This document shows positions 24,821 through 32,561 of a stretch of DNA of 64,000 nt, one piece after another (position 1 is the first letter of the stretch; each line of letters starts with the position of its first letter). Source of the DNA: Glutamicibacter ardleyensis (GTDB taxonomy: Bacteria; Actinomycetota; Actinomycetes; Actinomycetales; Micrococcaceae); NCBI RefSeq assembly GCF_014644555.1, contig NZ_BMKX01000004.1, positions 207,784 through 271,783 on the forward strand, in the 5' to 3' direction. The notes below the pieces were generated by a model, which searched no databases, had not been told where the DNA came from, and was given only the letters and a program-made list of their open reading frames with translations. The position numbers were made by a program, and so were the translations under genes.

Positions 24821-25777
24821 ATGCTGCGCCGTGTCTTGGCTATGTTCGCGATTGGTGCGTTGGCACTAACTGGCTGCGCAAGTGCTGGTGATAGAGAGCA
24901 GGCAACTGCCGAGTTTAGCCAAAGCTATGTCCCACTTGATCAATACTTCGTGGCCGATCTGGCTTCAACGGGCTCTAAGAAGATCAAACCAGGCGCCAAG
25001 CTCACCGGGCCGAAAGCAATGGCTGTGTTGAACTCGTTGCCGGTGAAAGGTAAGGCCCCGGCTACCGGATATAACCGAAATAAGAAGTTCGGTAACGGGT
25101 GGAAAGACTTTGATAAGGATAAGTGCGACGAACGCCAAGATACGTTGTCTCGCGATATGTCCAAGGTGAAGTTCAAAGACCGTAAGAAGTGCACTGTGCG
25201 CTCCGGAACTTTGCAAGATAGCTACACCGGTAAGCGCATTAACTGGAAAGTGAATTCCGGTTCGGTCGATATCGACCACGTGGTTGCGCTGAAAAACGCC
25301 TGGATCTCCGGTGGGCAGAAGCTGTCGCAGGCACAACGTCAGTCGTTGGCTAACGACCCGTTGAATTTGATGGCTTCCTCGGCTTCTGCGAATCGGCAGA
25401 AGGGTGCTAAGAACACTGCCGAGTGGCTACCGAAAAATAAATCCTTCCGCTGCCAGTATGTGGCTACCCAGGTCAGCGTCAAGAAGAAGTACGCGCTTTC
25501 GGTGACCAAGGCCGAGAAGAACGCCATGAAAAAGGTGCTCAACACCTGCAAGAACCAAAAGTCCGCCAAGGTGAAACCGATCAAACCCGGTGGAAGCAAA
25601 GACAGTTCTAAGCCGAAAACTCCGAAAAAAATCCAGAGCCATTACGTTAAGGGCACCGTACATCCGGGAGCGTTCTGCAAGAGCGTAGATAAGTCTAAAA
25701 AGGGTAAGTCGAAAACTGGTAAGACCTACACCTGTAAGAGTTCCAAGACCGACAGTCGTTTGCGCTGGCGAGTCTAG
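24821..25777 (+). CDS. secreted lipoprotein with HNH (DUF1524-type) nuclease domain
   Basis: A 318-residue secreted nuclease candidate. The signal is a lipobox: MLRRVLAMFAIGALALTGC, Cys at residue 19. The start is ATG 24821 with GGGGAG four bases upstream. The core has SGSVDIDHVVALKNAW, the DHV catalytic motif of the DUF1524/GmrSD-C-like HNH fold, followed by NDPLNLMASSASANRQKGAK with the conserved Asn and KNTAEWLP. The C-terminal 70 residues are very Lys-rich with HPGAFC and TYTCKSS cysteines. Actinobacteria often carry such exported HNH proteins; extracellular DNA breakdown or interbacterial killing are both inferred. No immunity gene is adjacent. Confidence 0.85.
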   Translation: MLRRVLAMFAIGALALTGCASAGDREQATAEFSQSYVPLDQYFVADLASTGSKKIKPGAKLTGPKAMAVLNSLPVKGKAPATGYNRNKKFGNGWKDFDKDKCDERQDTLSRDMSKVKFKDRKKCTVRSGTLQDSYTGKRINWKVNSGSVDIDHVVALKNAWISGGQKLSQAQRQSLANDPLNLMASSASANRQKGAKNTAEWLPKNKSFRCQYVATQVSVKKKYALSVTKAEKNAMKKVLNTCKNQKSAKVKPIKPGGSKDSSKPKTPKKIQSHYVKGTVHPGAFCKSVDKSKKGKSKTGKTYTCKSSKTDSRLRWRV

Positions 25778-25781
25778 CTGA

Positions 25782-25835
25782 CAAAGAGGATGGCCCGCAG
25801 TCCGGCATATGCCGGACCGCGGGCCATCCTCTTTG
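25782..25835. terminator. long terminator hairpin
   Basis: CAAAGAGGATGGCCCGC pairs with GCGGGCCATCCTCTTTG, with an inner GTCCGGCATATGCCGGAC hairpin. It lies between convergent genes. Confidence 0.88.
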
Positions 25836-25871
25836 TTGTTATCGAGGCTGAATATTTACCTCATTCACCAA

Positions 25872-26132
25872 CTAAGCTCTCTTTTTGGTGATGAAGCCCC
25901 AGACAACCAAAACGATCAATGAGCCACCAATGGCAAGCAACCAGCTAGACAGCGAAAAGAACTTGTCAACATCGGCGTTGAAGACGGCTTGGCCGATCCA
26001 ACCACCAACGAGGGCACCTATAACGCCGAGGACCAAAGTTGCGATCCAGCCGCCGCCTTGCTTCCCTGGCAAAATTGCTTTCGCGATAGCGCCAGCAATC
26101 AAGCCCAGAACGATCCATCCAATAAATCCCAT
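25872..26132 (-). CDS. GlsB/YeaQ/YmgE-family stress membrane protein
   Basis: An 86-residue protein with three membrane helices and the family pattern GFIGWIVLGLIAGAIAKAIL, a positively charged PGKQGGG turn, then WIATLVLGVIGALVGGWIG. In relatives these transglycosylase-associated proteins are induced by stress; the biochemical role is unknown. The start is ATG 26132 with GGAGAG five bases upstream. The longer frame to 26219 is not family-like. Confidence 0.9.
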   Translation of the reverse strand: MGFIGWIVLGLIAGAIAKAILPGKQGGGWIATLVLGVIGALVGGWIGQAVFNADVDKFFSLSSWLLAIGGSLIVLVVWGFITKKRA

Positions 26133-26350
26133 GGTTCTCTCCAATGGTCTAGCTATCAGAAGTGGTCGGGTTTGACCTACTTGATGGTGACAATACTCGA
26201 CATTGAGTAGTAGTTCCACGTGTTTTCATGATTTTTAATGAAATTTTCAGGAAAGATTCAACCTGAAGATGAATGTTCCGTCATAAATGTGAGCATTCCG
26301 TAGCTGACAAGGCGTTAGAAAATTTTGGCAAATTGCCCGTTTTGGTTTCC

Positions 26351-26379
26351 TTGACAGTGTGGCGTGTCAGTCCTAGGCT
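26351..26379 (+). promoter_or_regulatory. promoter of gntK-gntP
   Basis: Consensus -35 TTGACA, 17-base spacer, -10 TAGGCT. A TGACA-N8-TGTCA dyad overlaps the -35 element and spacer. The transcript would begin near 26386, leaving a leader of about 65 bases. Confidence 0.65.
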
Positions 26380-26397
26380 GTTTAAATCTGCTTTTAT

Positions 26398-26410
26398 GAA
26401 CCTAGGGTTC
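26398..26410. promoter_or_regulatory. palindrome in gntK leader, candidate operator
   Basis: GAACC-TAG-GGTTC with perfect 5-bp arms, just downstream of the predicted start of transcription. It is placed where a repressor would block RNA polymerase. The GntR/FCD protein at 31623 is the nearest candidate. Confidence 0.45.
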
Positions 26411-26452
26411 AATAAAAGCTGATATTAGGTTCGCGCACGACGGAGTGGATAA

Positions 26453-26962
26453 ATGACGACTAACCAAACGCCCATCATCGTAATGGGAGTTTCCGGTTCC
26501 GGTAAATCAACCATCGGTGCCCTGCTAGCCGAGAAATTGGAGCAGGAATTCATTGATGGCGATGCCCTGCACCCAGAAGAAAACCGCATTAAAATGGCGG
26601 CGGGGATCGCTTTGGATGATGCGGACCGCACACCATGGCTGAACAACATTGGCGAAAAACTTTCGGACAGCAATAAGGCGGGAGCGCCGGTCATCATTGC
26701 ATGCTCGGCACTCAAGCGCTCTTACCGAGACTTAATTCGCAGTCACGAACCAGACACGCTCTTTGTACACCTCACCGGTGGCAAGCAGTTGATTGGCGAA
26801 CGTATGGCGGCACGCAAGCACGAGTTCATGCCGACTTCACTGCTCACCAGCCAGTTGGCGACGCTGGAAGAACCAAGCAGCGACGAACATGTTCTGCTCG
26901 CAGAAGTCGCACACACCCCTGAACAGATCGTCAGTGATCTTCTCGAAGCATTAAATCACTAG
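26453..26962 (+). CDS. gntK: gluconokinase
   Basis: Phosphorylates D-gluconate with ATP to 6-phosphogluconate. It has 169 residues, the usual size, with Walker A GVSGSGKST at 12-20, DGDALHPEENRIKMAAGI binding gluconate, DDADRTPWL, and IIACSALKRSYRDLIR. First gene of a gntK-gntP pair; together with gnd nearby it completes gluconate entry into the pentose phosphate path. ATG 26453 has GGAG upstream (cGGAGtggataa). Confidence 0.95.
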   Translation: MTTNQTPIIVMGVSGSGKSTIGALLAEKLEQEFIDGDALHPEENRIKMAAGIALDDADRTPWLNNIGEKLSDSNKAGAPVIIACSALKRSYRDLIRSHEPDTLFVHLTGGKQLIGERMAARKHEFMPTSLLTSQLATLEEPSSDEHVLLAEVAHTPEQIVSDLLEALNH

Positions 26963-26995
26963 CGAATTACTTACTTCCATTGATCAAGGACGACA

Positions 26996-28411
26996 ATGAC
27001 AACTGAGCTCGAAATGAACTGGACGCTGGGCACCCCGGCGTTACTAGGTGTGGCGGTGGCAGCTATTGCGCTGCTCCTGCTGCTGATTATCCGCTTCCGC
27101 GTGCATGCTTTTGTCGCGTTGGTGCTCACCAGCTTGCTCACCGCGATCGCTGCAGGTATTCCGGCAGGCTCGATTATTACCACGATGACCTCCGGCTTTG
27201 GCAGCACACTAGCCAGTGTCGCGCTACTTGTCGGTCTGGGCGCGATGCTCGGACGAATGTTGGAAACCAGTGGTGGCGCGGAAGTGCTGACAAACTGGTT
27301 AATCGAGAAATTCGGTGAAGATCGTGCACCGCTGGCACTGTCTGTAGCCTCGTTGTTGTTCGGTTTCCCGATCTTCTTTGACGCCGGCTTGGTAGTCATG
27401 ATGCCGATCATCTTCACCGTCGCTCGCCGACTGGGCGGCTCGTTGCTGTTCTACGGTATTCCTGCCGCGACCGCATTCTCCGCGATGCACATCTTTGTCC
27501 CACCACACCCGGGCCCGGTGGCTGCTGCGGGACTGCTGAACGCCAACGTCGGTCTGGTGCTGGTCTTCGGTCTACTCGTTGCGATTCCTACCTGGTACTT
27601 CGCCGGTCACCTTTTCGGCAAGTTTGTGGGCAAGAAGTTCGACATTCCAGTTCCGGATATTTTGAATGCCACGCTAGGTAACGGTCAGGACAAGAACCAC
27701 TTCAAATCTTCCCCGTCGGTACGCACGGTCTTTAGCCTGTTGCTGTTGCCACTGGTATTGATCTTCCTGAACACCGGGTTAAACATGCTCGGTTCGGCCG
27801 GGGTTGTTGACCCGAAGGCCCCATGGGTTCAGTGGTTGCGTCTGATCGGTGAAACTCCGGTGGCGCTGATCATCACCGTTCTGTTGGGCATGTACCTGCT
27901 CGGATTCCGCAAGGGCAAGGAAAAGACCCTGATCGAAACCATCGTCGATTCGGCGTTGGGCCCAGTTTGCTCGATCATTTTGATCACCGGTGCCGGTGGC
28001 ATGTTCGGTGGAGTGTTGCGAGCAAGTGGAATTGGCGACGCGATTGCCTCCTCGCTGGAATCCGTCGGTCTGCCACTGATCGTTGCTGGCTTCTTGATTG
28101 CCGCAGTTGTTCGCGTGGCTCAGGGTTCGGCAACTGTCGCACTGACCACTGCTGCGGCGATTATTCAGCCTGCGGTGCTGGCTGATACATCGCTCAGTTC
28201 CTTCGAAGTCGTCACGATGGTCCTTGCCTTGGCCGCCGGTTCGGTCTTCGCCAGCCACGTCAACGACTCGGGATTCTGGCTGATTTCACGGTTCTTCCAG
28301 ATGGATGTACCCACCACGTTGCGGGTATGGACCGTTGGCCAGGCATTAGTCTCGGTGGTCGGTTTCGCTTGCGTGATGGTGCTCTACGCCATTGCCAAGT
28401 TGGTTTCCTAA
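26996..28411 (+). CDS. gntP: gluconate:H+ symporter, GntP family
   Basis: A 471-residue permease with about 12-14 membrane helices in the gluconate/idonate GntP family. Typical stretches are FGFPIFFDAGLVVMMPIIF, HIFVPPHPGPVAAAGLLN, GGMFGGVLRASGIGDAI and the C-terminal SHVNDSGFWLISRFFQMD. It starts 33 bases after gntK and is followed by a hairpin terminator. It brings in the substrate of the kinase just upstream. Confidence 0.95.
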   Translation: MTTELEMNWTLGTPALLGVAVAAIALLLLLIIRFRVHAFVALVLTSLLTAIAAGIPAGSIITTMTSGFGSTLASVALLVGLGAMLGRMLETSGGAEVLTNWLIEKFGEDRAPLALSVASLLFGFPIFFDAGLVVMMPIIFTVARRLGGSLLFYGIPAATAFSAMHIFVPPHPGPVAAAGLLNANVGLVLVFGLLVAIPTWYFAGHLFGKFVGKKFDIPVPDILNATLGNGQDKNHFKSSPSVRTVFSLLLLPLVLIFLNTGLNMLGSAGVVDPKAPWVQWLRLIGETPVALIITVLLGMYLLGFRKGKEKTLIETIVDSALGPVCSIILITGAGGMFGGVLRASGIGDAIASSLESVGLPLIVAGFLIAAVVRVAQGSATVALTTAAAIIQPAVLADTSLSSFEVVTMVLALAAGSVFASHVNDSGFWLISRFFQMDVPTTLRVWTVGQALVSVVGFACVMVLYAIAKLVS

Positions 28412-28422
28412 GTATCACTGCA

Positions 28423-28460
28423 AAAAATCCCACAGCGCCCACGGGCGTTGTGGGATTTTG
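28423..28460. terminator. terminator after gntP
   Basis: A hairpin AAAATCCCACAGCGCCC / GGGCGTTGTGGGATTTT with one G-U pair and flanking A and T runs, between convergent operons. Confidence 0.88.
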
Positions 28461-28465
28461 TGTAC

Positions 28466-29692
28466 CTATTTTCGAAGCTTTGAATACAAGGCACACACCG
28501 CGGCCTGTACACCGGTGCTGAGTGTCGGCTCGATGACCGGAGCAAAAAACGGTGAGTGATTTGCCGGTGGTATGCCGGAGGCAAGAGTCTGCGCGGTATT
28601 GCCACCGAAGAACCAGAACACGCTAGGCGCCCCGATCGCCGAGGCCAACGCACCAAAGTCTTCACTGCCCATCACCGGGTGGCCAGGACCGACTTGCTCG
28701 GCGCCGAATTCCTCGCGGAAGTGTTCGGTTAACGCTGCGGTCTCGCCCGGGTCATTATGCAATGGAGGGAAATGCGATAAGTCCTCGATTAGAGGTTCCG
28801 GTGCCCCGGACGCCGCAGCCTCCATCATAATGATCCGCCGGATCGCGGTGAGCACGGTCTCGCGGACCTCAGGCTCAAAGGTGCGCACGTTGAGTGTGAA
28901 GACTGCCCGATCTGGGATCACGTTTTCCTTCAACCCACTATGGAAGGAACCGATCGTGACGACCGCCGCCGATTGCGGCGGCACTTGCCGGGAAACAATA
29001 GTCTGCAGTCGCAACACGATCGCCGCGCCAAGCACAATCGGATCAATAGAATGCTCCGGGCTCGAACCGTGTGAACCTTGGCCGTACACGGTGACACGGT
29101 AGGAATCGGCGGTGGCCATCGCCGTACCTTCCATAATGGTCACGGTCCCGGCCAGCCCGTTCATCACGTGTTGGCCGTAGATGACTTCCGGCTTGGGGGC
29201 TTGCCGCCACAGTCCGTCCTCGACCATTGCCTTGGCGCCGGCACCTACTTCCTCACCGGGCTGCAAGATGAAGACGATGGTTCCGGCCCAGTCGTCGGTC
29301 CCTTGGGCATAGAGCTCGGCAGTCTTTAACGCGGTGGCCATGTGCGTGTCATGGCCGCAGGCGTGCATCACCGGAACTTCGGTGCCGTCCTCGAGGTGGC
29401 CGGTGTCCTTGCTGGCGTATTCCAATCCGGTGTCTTCTAGTACCGGCAGTCCGTCGGTGTCGGCGCGAAATCCGATCACCGGACCATCCCCGTTGCGCAG
29501 GACGCCGACCACTCCGGTGCCGCCGCAACGAAATACCTCAAGGCCTAGGGCCTCCAGACGCCCGGCGAGATAATCTGCAGTCTGATTTTCTTGCATAGAA
29601 AGCTCGGGATGAGCGTGTAAATGCTTGTAGGATTTCTGCAGATCGGCGGCCATCGCCTCGGTCATGGTCAATGATTCTGGAAGCTTGCTCAT
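28466..29692 (-). CDS. M20 family amidohydrolase
   Basis: A 408-residue zinc amidohydrolase of the M20D group (hippurate hydrolase, IAA-amino-acid hydrolase and AbgB relatives), which cleave N-acyl amino acids or amides. Metal ligands: MHACGHDTHM, QPGEEVGAGA, GQHVMNG and the C-terminal MGSEDFG. The start is ATG 29692; a GGAAGG sits slightly far upstream. It is the third gene of an operon behind two integral membrane proteins, so it probably works on what they import. It faces gntP tail to tail. Confidence 0.9.
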   Translation of the reverse strand: MSKLPESLTMTEAMAADLQKSYKHLHAHPELSMQENQTADYLAGRLEALGLEVFRCGGTGVVGVLRNGDGPVIGFRADTDGLPVLEDTGLEYASKDTGHLEDGTEVPVMHACGHDTHMATALKTAELYAQGTDDWAGTIVFILQPGEEVGAGAKAMVEDGLWRQAPKPEVIYGQHVMNGLAGTVTIMEGTAMATADSYRVTVYGQGSHGSSPEHSIDPIVLGAAIVLRLQTIVSRQVPPQSAAVVTIGSFHSGLKENVIPDRAVFTLNVRTFEPEVRETVLTAIRRIIMMEAAASGAPEPLIEDLSHFPPLHNDPGETAALTEHFREEFGAEQVGPGHPVMGSEDFGALASAIGAPSVFWFFGGNTAQTLASGIPPANHSPFFAPVIEPTLSTGVQAAVCALYSKLRK

Positions 29693-29729
29693 TATCTGTG
29701 TGTACCTTCCGGCTCGGCTGGGTTGAGAT

Positions 29730-30476
29730 TTAGTAGACGGGACCCTCGGGCGGGGTTTCTTCCTCGGCTCTTTCGGCCACATCCGTCTTTTGACGGTCGC
29801 GTAGCACCCAGGCCAGCACGGCGGTGGAAATCACTGCAATCGCGGTGGAGAATAATGCCATTTTCGGTGAGAGCGGAGAAAGTACAAAGACCACGATGAG
29901 CGAAACCACCAATGCGATGACCGCCGCCCGCGGAGATTTCTGCGAAACGATTGCCTGAATAAGCACGGCGCCCATTACCGTGGGCAGGATGTAAAGCTGC
30001 ACGGTTTGGACGATATCGGCGGGGATCACACTGACCAACCAGGTGCCGAGTAGACCGACAAAGATGAATAACGAGGTCAGGTGCACTGCGGCAGCACCAC
30101 AGATGGCCGCTACGGAGGCGAGCTCACCCTTGCGCGTGCCGGGCTTCACTCCGATGGTCGACTGGGCGATCATTGCTGCGGGCAGAAGCTTGTTGGAAAT
30201 GTTGCCAATCATGAACGCCTGATACATCGAGGAGGCTCCCAAGATGGGGTAGTAGGTCAGCGGTTCGACAATCCAGATCACCCCGAACACCGCTGCTAGC
30301 GCGGCGAAGGCCGCGAAGATTCCGGATAGTTCAATGTCCAGTCCGGAAAAGAAGACTAGGTAGGCCGGGGCCGCGAGCGAGAAAAACAGGCCAATAATCA
30401 TGGTGATTCGGCCCCAGTGTGAGGTGGTCTTGTCGAAGGCTCCGAGCGCATCGTGGATTTGAGTTGACTCTGGCAT
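29730..30476 (-). CDS. integral membrane protein, partner of the DUF5058 protein
   Basis: A 248-residue protein with about seven membrane helices and a charged C-terminal tail. Conserved-looking stretches are EPLTYYPILGASSMYQAFMI and GNISNKLLPAAMIAQ in the middle and PGTRKGELASVAAICG. ATG 30476 has AAGGAG seven bases upstream. It lies 27 bases after the DUF5058 gene and 37 before the M20 amidohydrolase. The family has no known function; I have seen this trio described only as hypothetical membrane proteins beside a peptidase. A two-subunit permease is inferred from context. Confidence 0.75.
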   Translation of the reverse strand: MPESTQIHDALGAFDKTTSHWGRITMIIGLFFSLAAPAYLVFFSGLDIELSGIFAAFAALAAVFGVIWIVEPLTYYPILGASSMYQAFMIGNISNKLLPAAMIAQSTIGVKPGTRKGELASVAAICGAAAVHLTSLFIFVGLLGTWLVSVIPADIVQTVQLYILPTVMGAVLIQAIVSQKSPRAAVIALVVSLIVVFVLSPLSPKMALFSTAIAVISTAVLAWVLRDRQKTDVAERAEEETPPEGPVY

Positions 30477-30503
30477 GGCGTACTCCTTAAATCCGTAGGT
30501 GAC

Positions 30504-31241
30504 TTAGGCTCGGGTGGCCAGGTGGGTGATGACTAGCGACAAGATGATCGCGATACCTAGGGCCCATTCTTTAATCCAAGGCCGGTCTACACGTTTGGCG
30601 ATAATCATGAGTACTGTCATGATCAGCGCAGAGGATCCGAAGGCAATAACATGGATCCAGGATCTGGGCAGCTCACCGAGTCCCAGCACCATAAAAGCTC
30701 CAACCATTGTCGCACCGGGAACCACCAGCATGATGGCCGGGTTGACCTTACGCAACGCTGAATCACCTCGCTTGAGTAGGGGAGTGAGAATCAGTGTGGC
30801 AATCATCCACATGGCACCGCCTAGAGTCATCGCGGCGAGGGCTAATCCGAAGTCTGCCTGGGTATAAGTGGGTCCGCCAAGTTCGGCGCCGGCAGAATTC
30901 GCAGCAATCGCTGCGGCGGCCGTTTCGTAGGAGACCGAACCAATCAGTCCGATACGGACCAGCACCGCGGGGGTGCCAAAGACGGTCAGCAATGCGACGG
31001 CGACCATGACCACTGCTAGCGAGGGGCCCAAGGCCGAAATTGCGCCGGCACGGCAGCTGGTTTTGATCTCCTGATGAGTCATGCCTATATGCGGCGCGGC
31101 GATCTGCGCGGCCTTCATATAGATCACGCTATGGATGATGATGACCGGGAATACTCCGATGGCGCAGGCCCAGAGGAACGGTGAATTGGCTACGGCGAGA
31201 ATGTCTGTGGAATTATTGTCCACCGCTGCTGCGAGATACAT
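30504..31241 (-). CDS. DUF5058 family membrane protein
   Basis: About 245 residues with seven or so membrane helices, of the DUF5058 type. Seen: FLWACAIGVFPVIIIHSVIY, the polar turn MTHQEIKTSCRAGAISALGP, the NSAGAELGGPTYT segment and PAIMLVVPGATMVGAFMVLG. The start is ATG 31241, preceded by AAGGGTAGAGAG. It is the first gene of the three-gene operon ending in the M20 amidohydrolase. Preceded by 381 bases without a gene. The substrate is unknown. Confidence 0.78.
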   Translation of the reverse strand: MYLAAAVDNNSTDILAVANSPFLWACAIGVFPVIIIHSVIYMKAAQIAAPHIGMTHQEIKTSCRAGAISALGPSLAVVMVAVALLTVFGTPAVLVRIGLIGSVSYETAAAAIAANSAGAELGGPTYTQADFGLALAAMTLGGAMWMIATLILTPLLKRGDSALRKVNPAIMLVVPGATMVGAFMVLGLGELPRSWIHVIAFGSSALIMTVLMIIAKRVDRPWIKEWALGIAIILSLVITHLATRA

Positions 31242-31622
31242 GGACTCTCTACCCTTCGGCACGTGGTTTTGGGCCTTAGAAGAAAGTCCATGCGAAACCA
31301 GTTCAAGTGCCCGCGTGCACAACACATGGCACCTTGCGTTGGGGAGTTGTAGACCCGGCTAGCGCGCCCCTGGGTTTCCATACGCAACCGGTTCGGAAAG
31401 CACCGAGGAAGTTCCGGGGAATACCGGTTACGAGTGTTCGGAAGACTATTTAGTTGTTCGCGTTGTTTTCTCGCGTGCCACCCACCATACGTGAGGTGGG
31501 GCGGAACGAAAATAGTTTTTGGGCGCAACTTAGCGAAAGGAAAGAATCTCTTATGAGTATCTGACTAGCGAATAAAGGTGCTCGTCAGTGATAACTCTAT
31601 TGAGAAGGGTTGCCGGGTCAGT
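31242..31622 (-). promoter_or_regulatory. gene-free leader of the DUF5058 operon
   Basis: 381 bases between the GntR gene and the DUF5058 start. It holds two ACCGGT-centred palindromes (AACCGGTT at 31386-31393; TACCGGTTA at 31422-31430) and a CCCACC/GGTGGG hairpin near 31480-31500. No known riboswitch was recognised. Confidence 0.4.
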
Positions 31623-32354
31623 CTATTTTTTCGCGATGGGATCCACAAATACTCGTGGAGCACCTTCCCAGAGGCTACAGATTTCATTGTGGGTGCGGCG
31701 CATAATGCTTTCCATATTGCGTCGTGCTCCCTGCGCGTCCATATTTGAGATGTTGTCGGCGACCGACTGATGCCATGCCAGAGCTTCCTCATGAGGACGT
31801 TCTGGCATCAGCCCAAGTTCCGTGCGTCCGCGCAGAATCGCGGCAATGGGTGTGGCAAGGTTGGCGAACATTTCATTACCGGAGGCTGCAAGCACCAACG
31901 CGTGAAAGCGGATATCCAGTGCCAGGAAACGACGCAGGTCACCTTGTCGGCCGTAATGATTCATTTGGGCCGAGATCAGCATCAGCTCTTTACGCATCGC
32001 TTCGGGTGCTACCTCGGCGGCTAATTCGGCGGCCATCGGCTCCACTGAAATGCGTAGTTCGGTCAGCGAACGTAACTGTGCGCCCTTCTGATCACTAGCT
32101 AGGCGCCAACGGATCACGTTCTCGTCATATGGGTTCCACTTTTCGGGACCCAACACTCGAATGCCTACGCGTTTGGTGCTGGTGACTAGGCCACATTGCG
32201 CAAGAACACGTACCGCCTCACGGATCACGGAACGTGAGACCTGAAGCTTTTGCTCTAGATCTGCGGCGAGAACGATGGACCCGCGGGGGATGAAACCGCC
32301 GACGATGCGCGATCCGAGATGCTCAACCACATGAGCGTGGAGACTAGTTGCCAT
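31623..32354 (-). CDS. GntR-family regulator, FadR/FCD type
   Basis: A 243-residue repressor. The N-terminal winged helix includes IVGGFIPRGSIVLAADLEQ and the recognition region VSRSVIREAVRVLAQCGLV. The C-terminal FCD domain keeps the metal-site pattern: Asp and His in LALDIRFHALVLAASGN, His in ALAWHQSVADNI and His in MRRTHNEI. Members of this group respond to gluconate or other sugar acids. It is divergent from gnd and close to gntK-gntP, so it is probably the gluconate regulator, though it could instead control the DUF5058/M20 operon just downstream on the same strand. Confidence 0.88.
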   Translation of the reverse strand: MATSLHAHVVEHLGSRIVGGFIPRGSIVLAADLEQKLQVSRSVIREAVRVLAQCGLVTSTKRVGIRVLGPEKWNPYDENVIRWRLASDQKGAQLRSLTELRISVEPMAAELAAEVAPEAMRKELMLISAQMNHYGRQGDLRRFLALDIRFHALVLAASGNEMFANLATPIAAILRGRTELGLMPERPHEEALAWHQSVADNISNMDAQGARRNMESIMRRTHNEICSLWEGAPRVFVDPIAKK

Positions 32355-32561
32355 GGCGCTAGTTTAGCCAATAACTGCTGGTCACGTTGCTCGGGCACCA
32401 CGAGGACGAGAAATAAATATGCTTTAAACCTCGCTTAGGTCTGGGAATCGGTGGGTCTGCGCGCGTAGACTAGTAAGCGTCACATGGCCGTGATGGAGGC
32501 CGTGAGTTCCCGGTTTCCAAAAACGGTACAACTCCCCGGTAACTGATGGAGACTTATTTTT

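Noticed and set aside
31475..31505. Hairpin with ACGT in the loop considered as a guanidine-type riboswitch
   Set aside because: Only one hairpin, and the loop lacks the required ACGR sequence.
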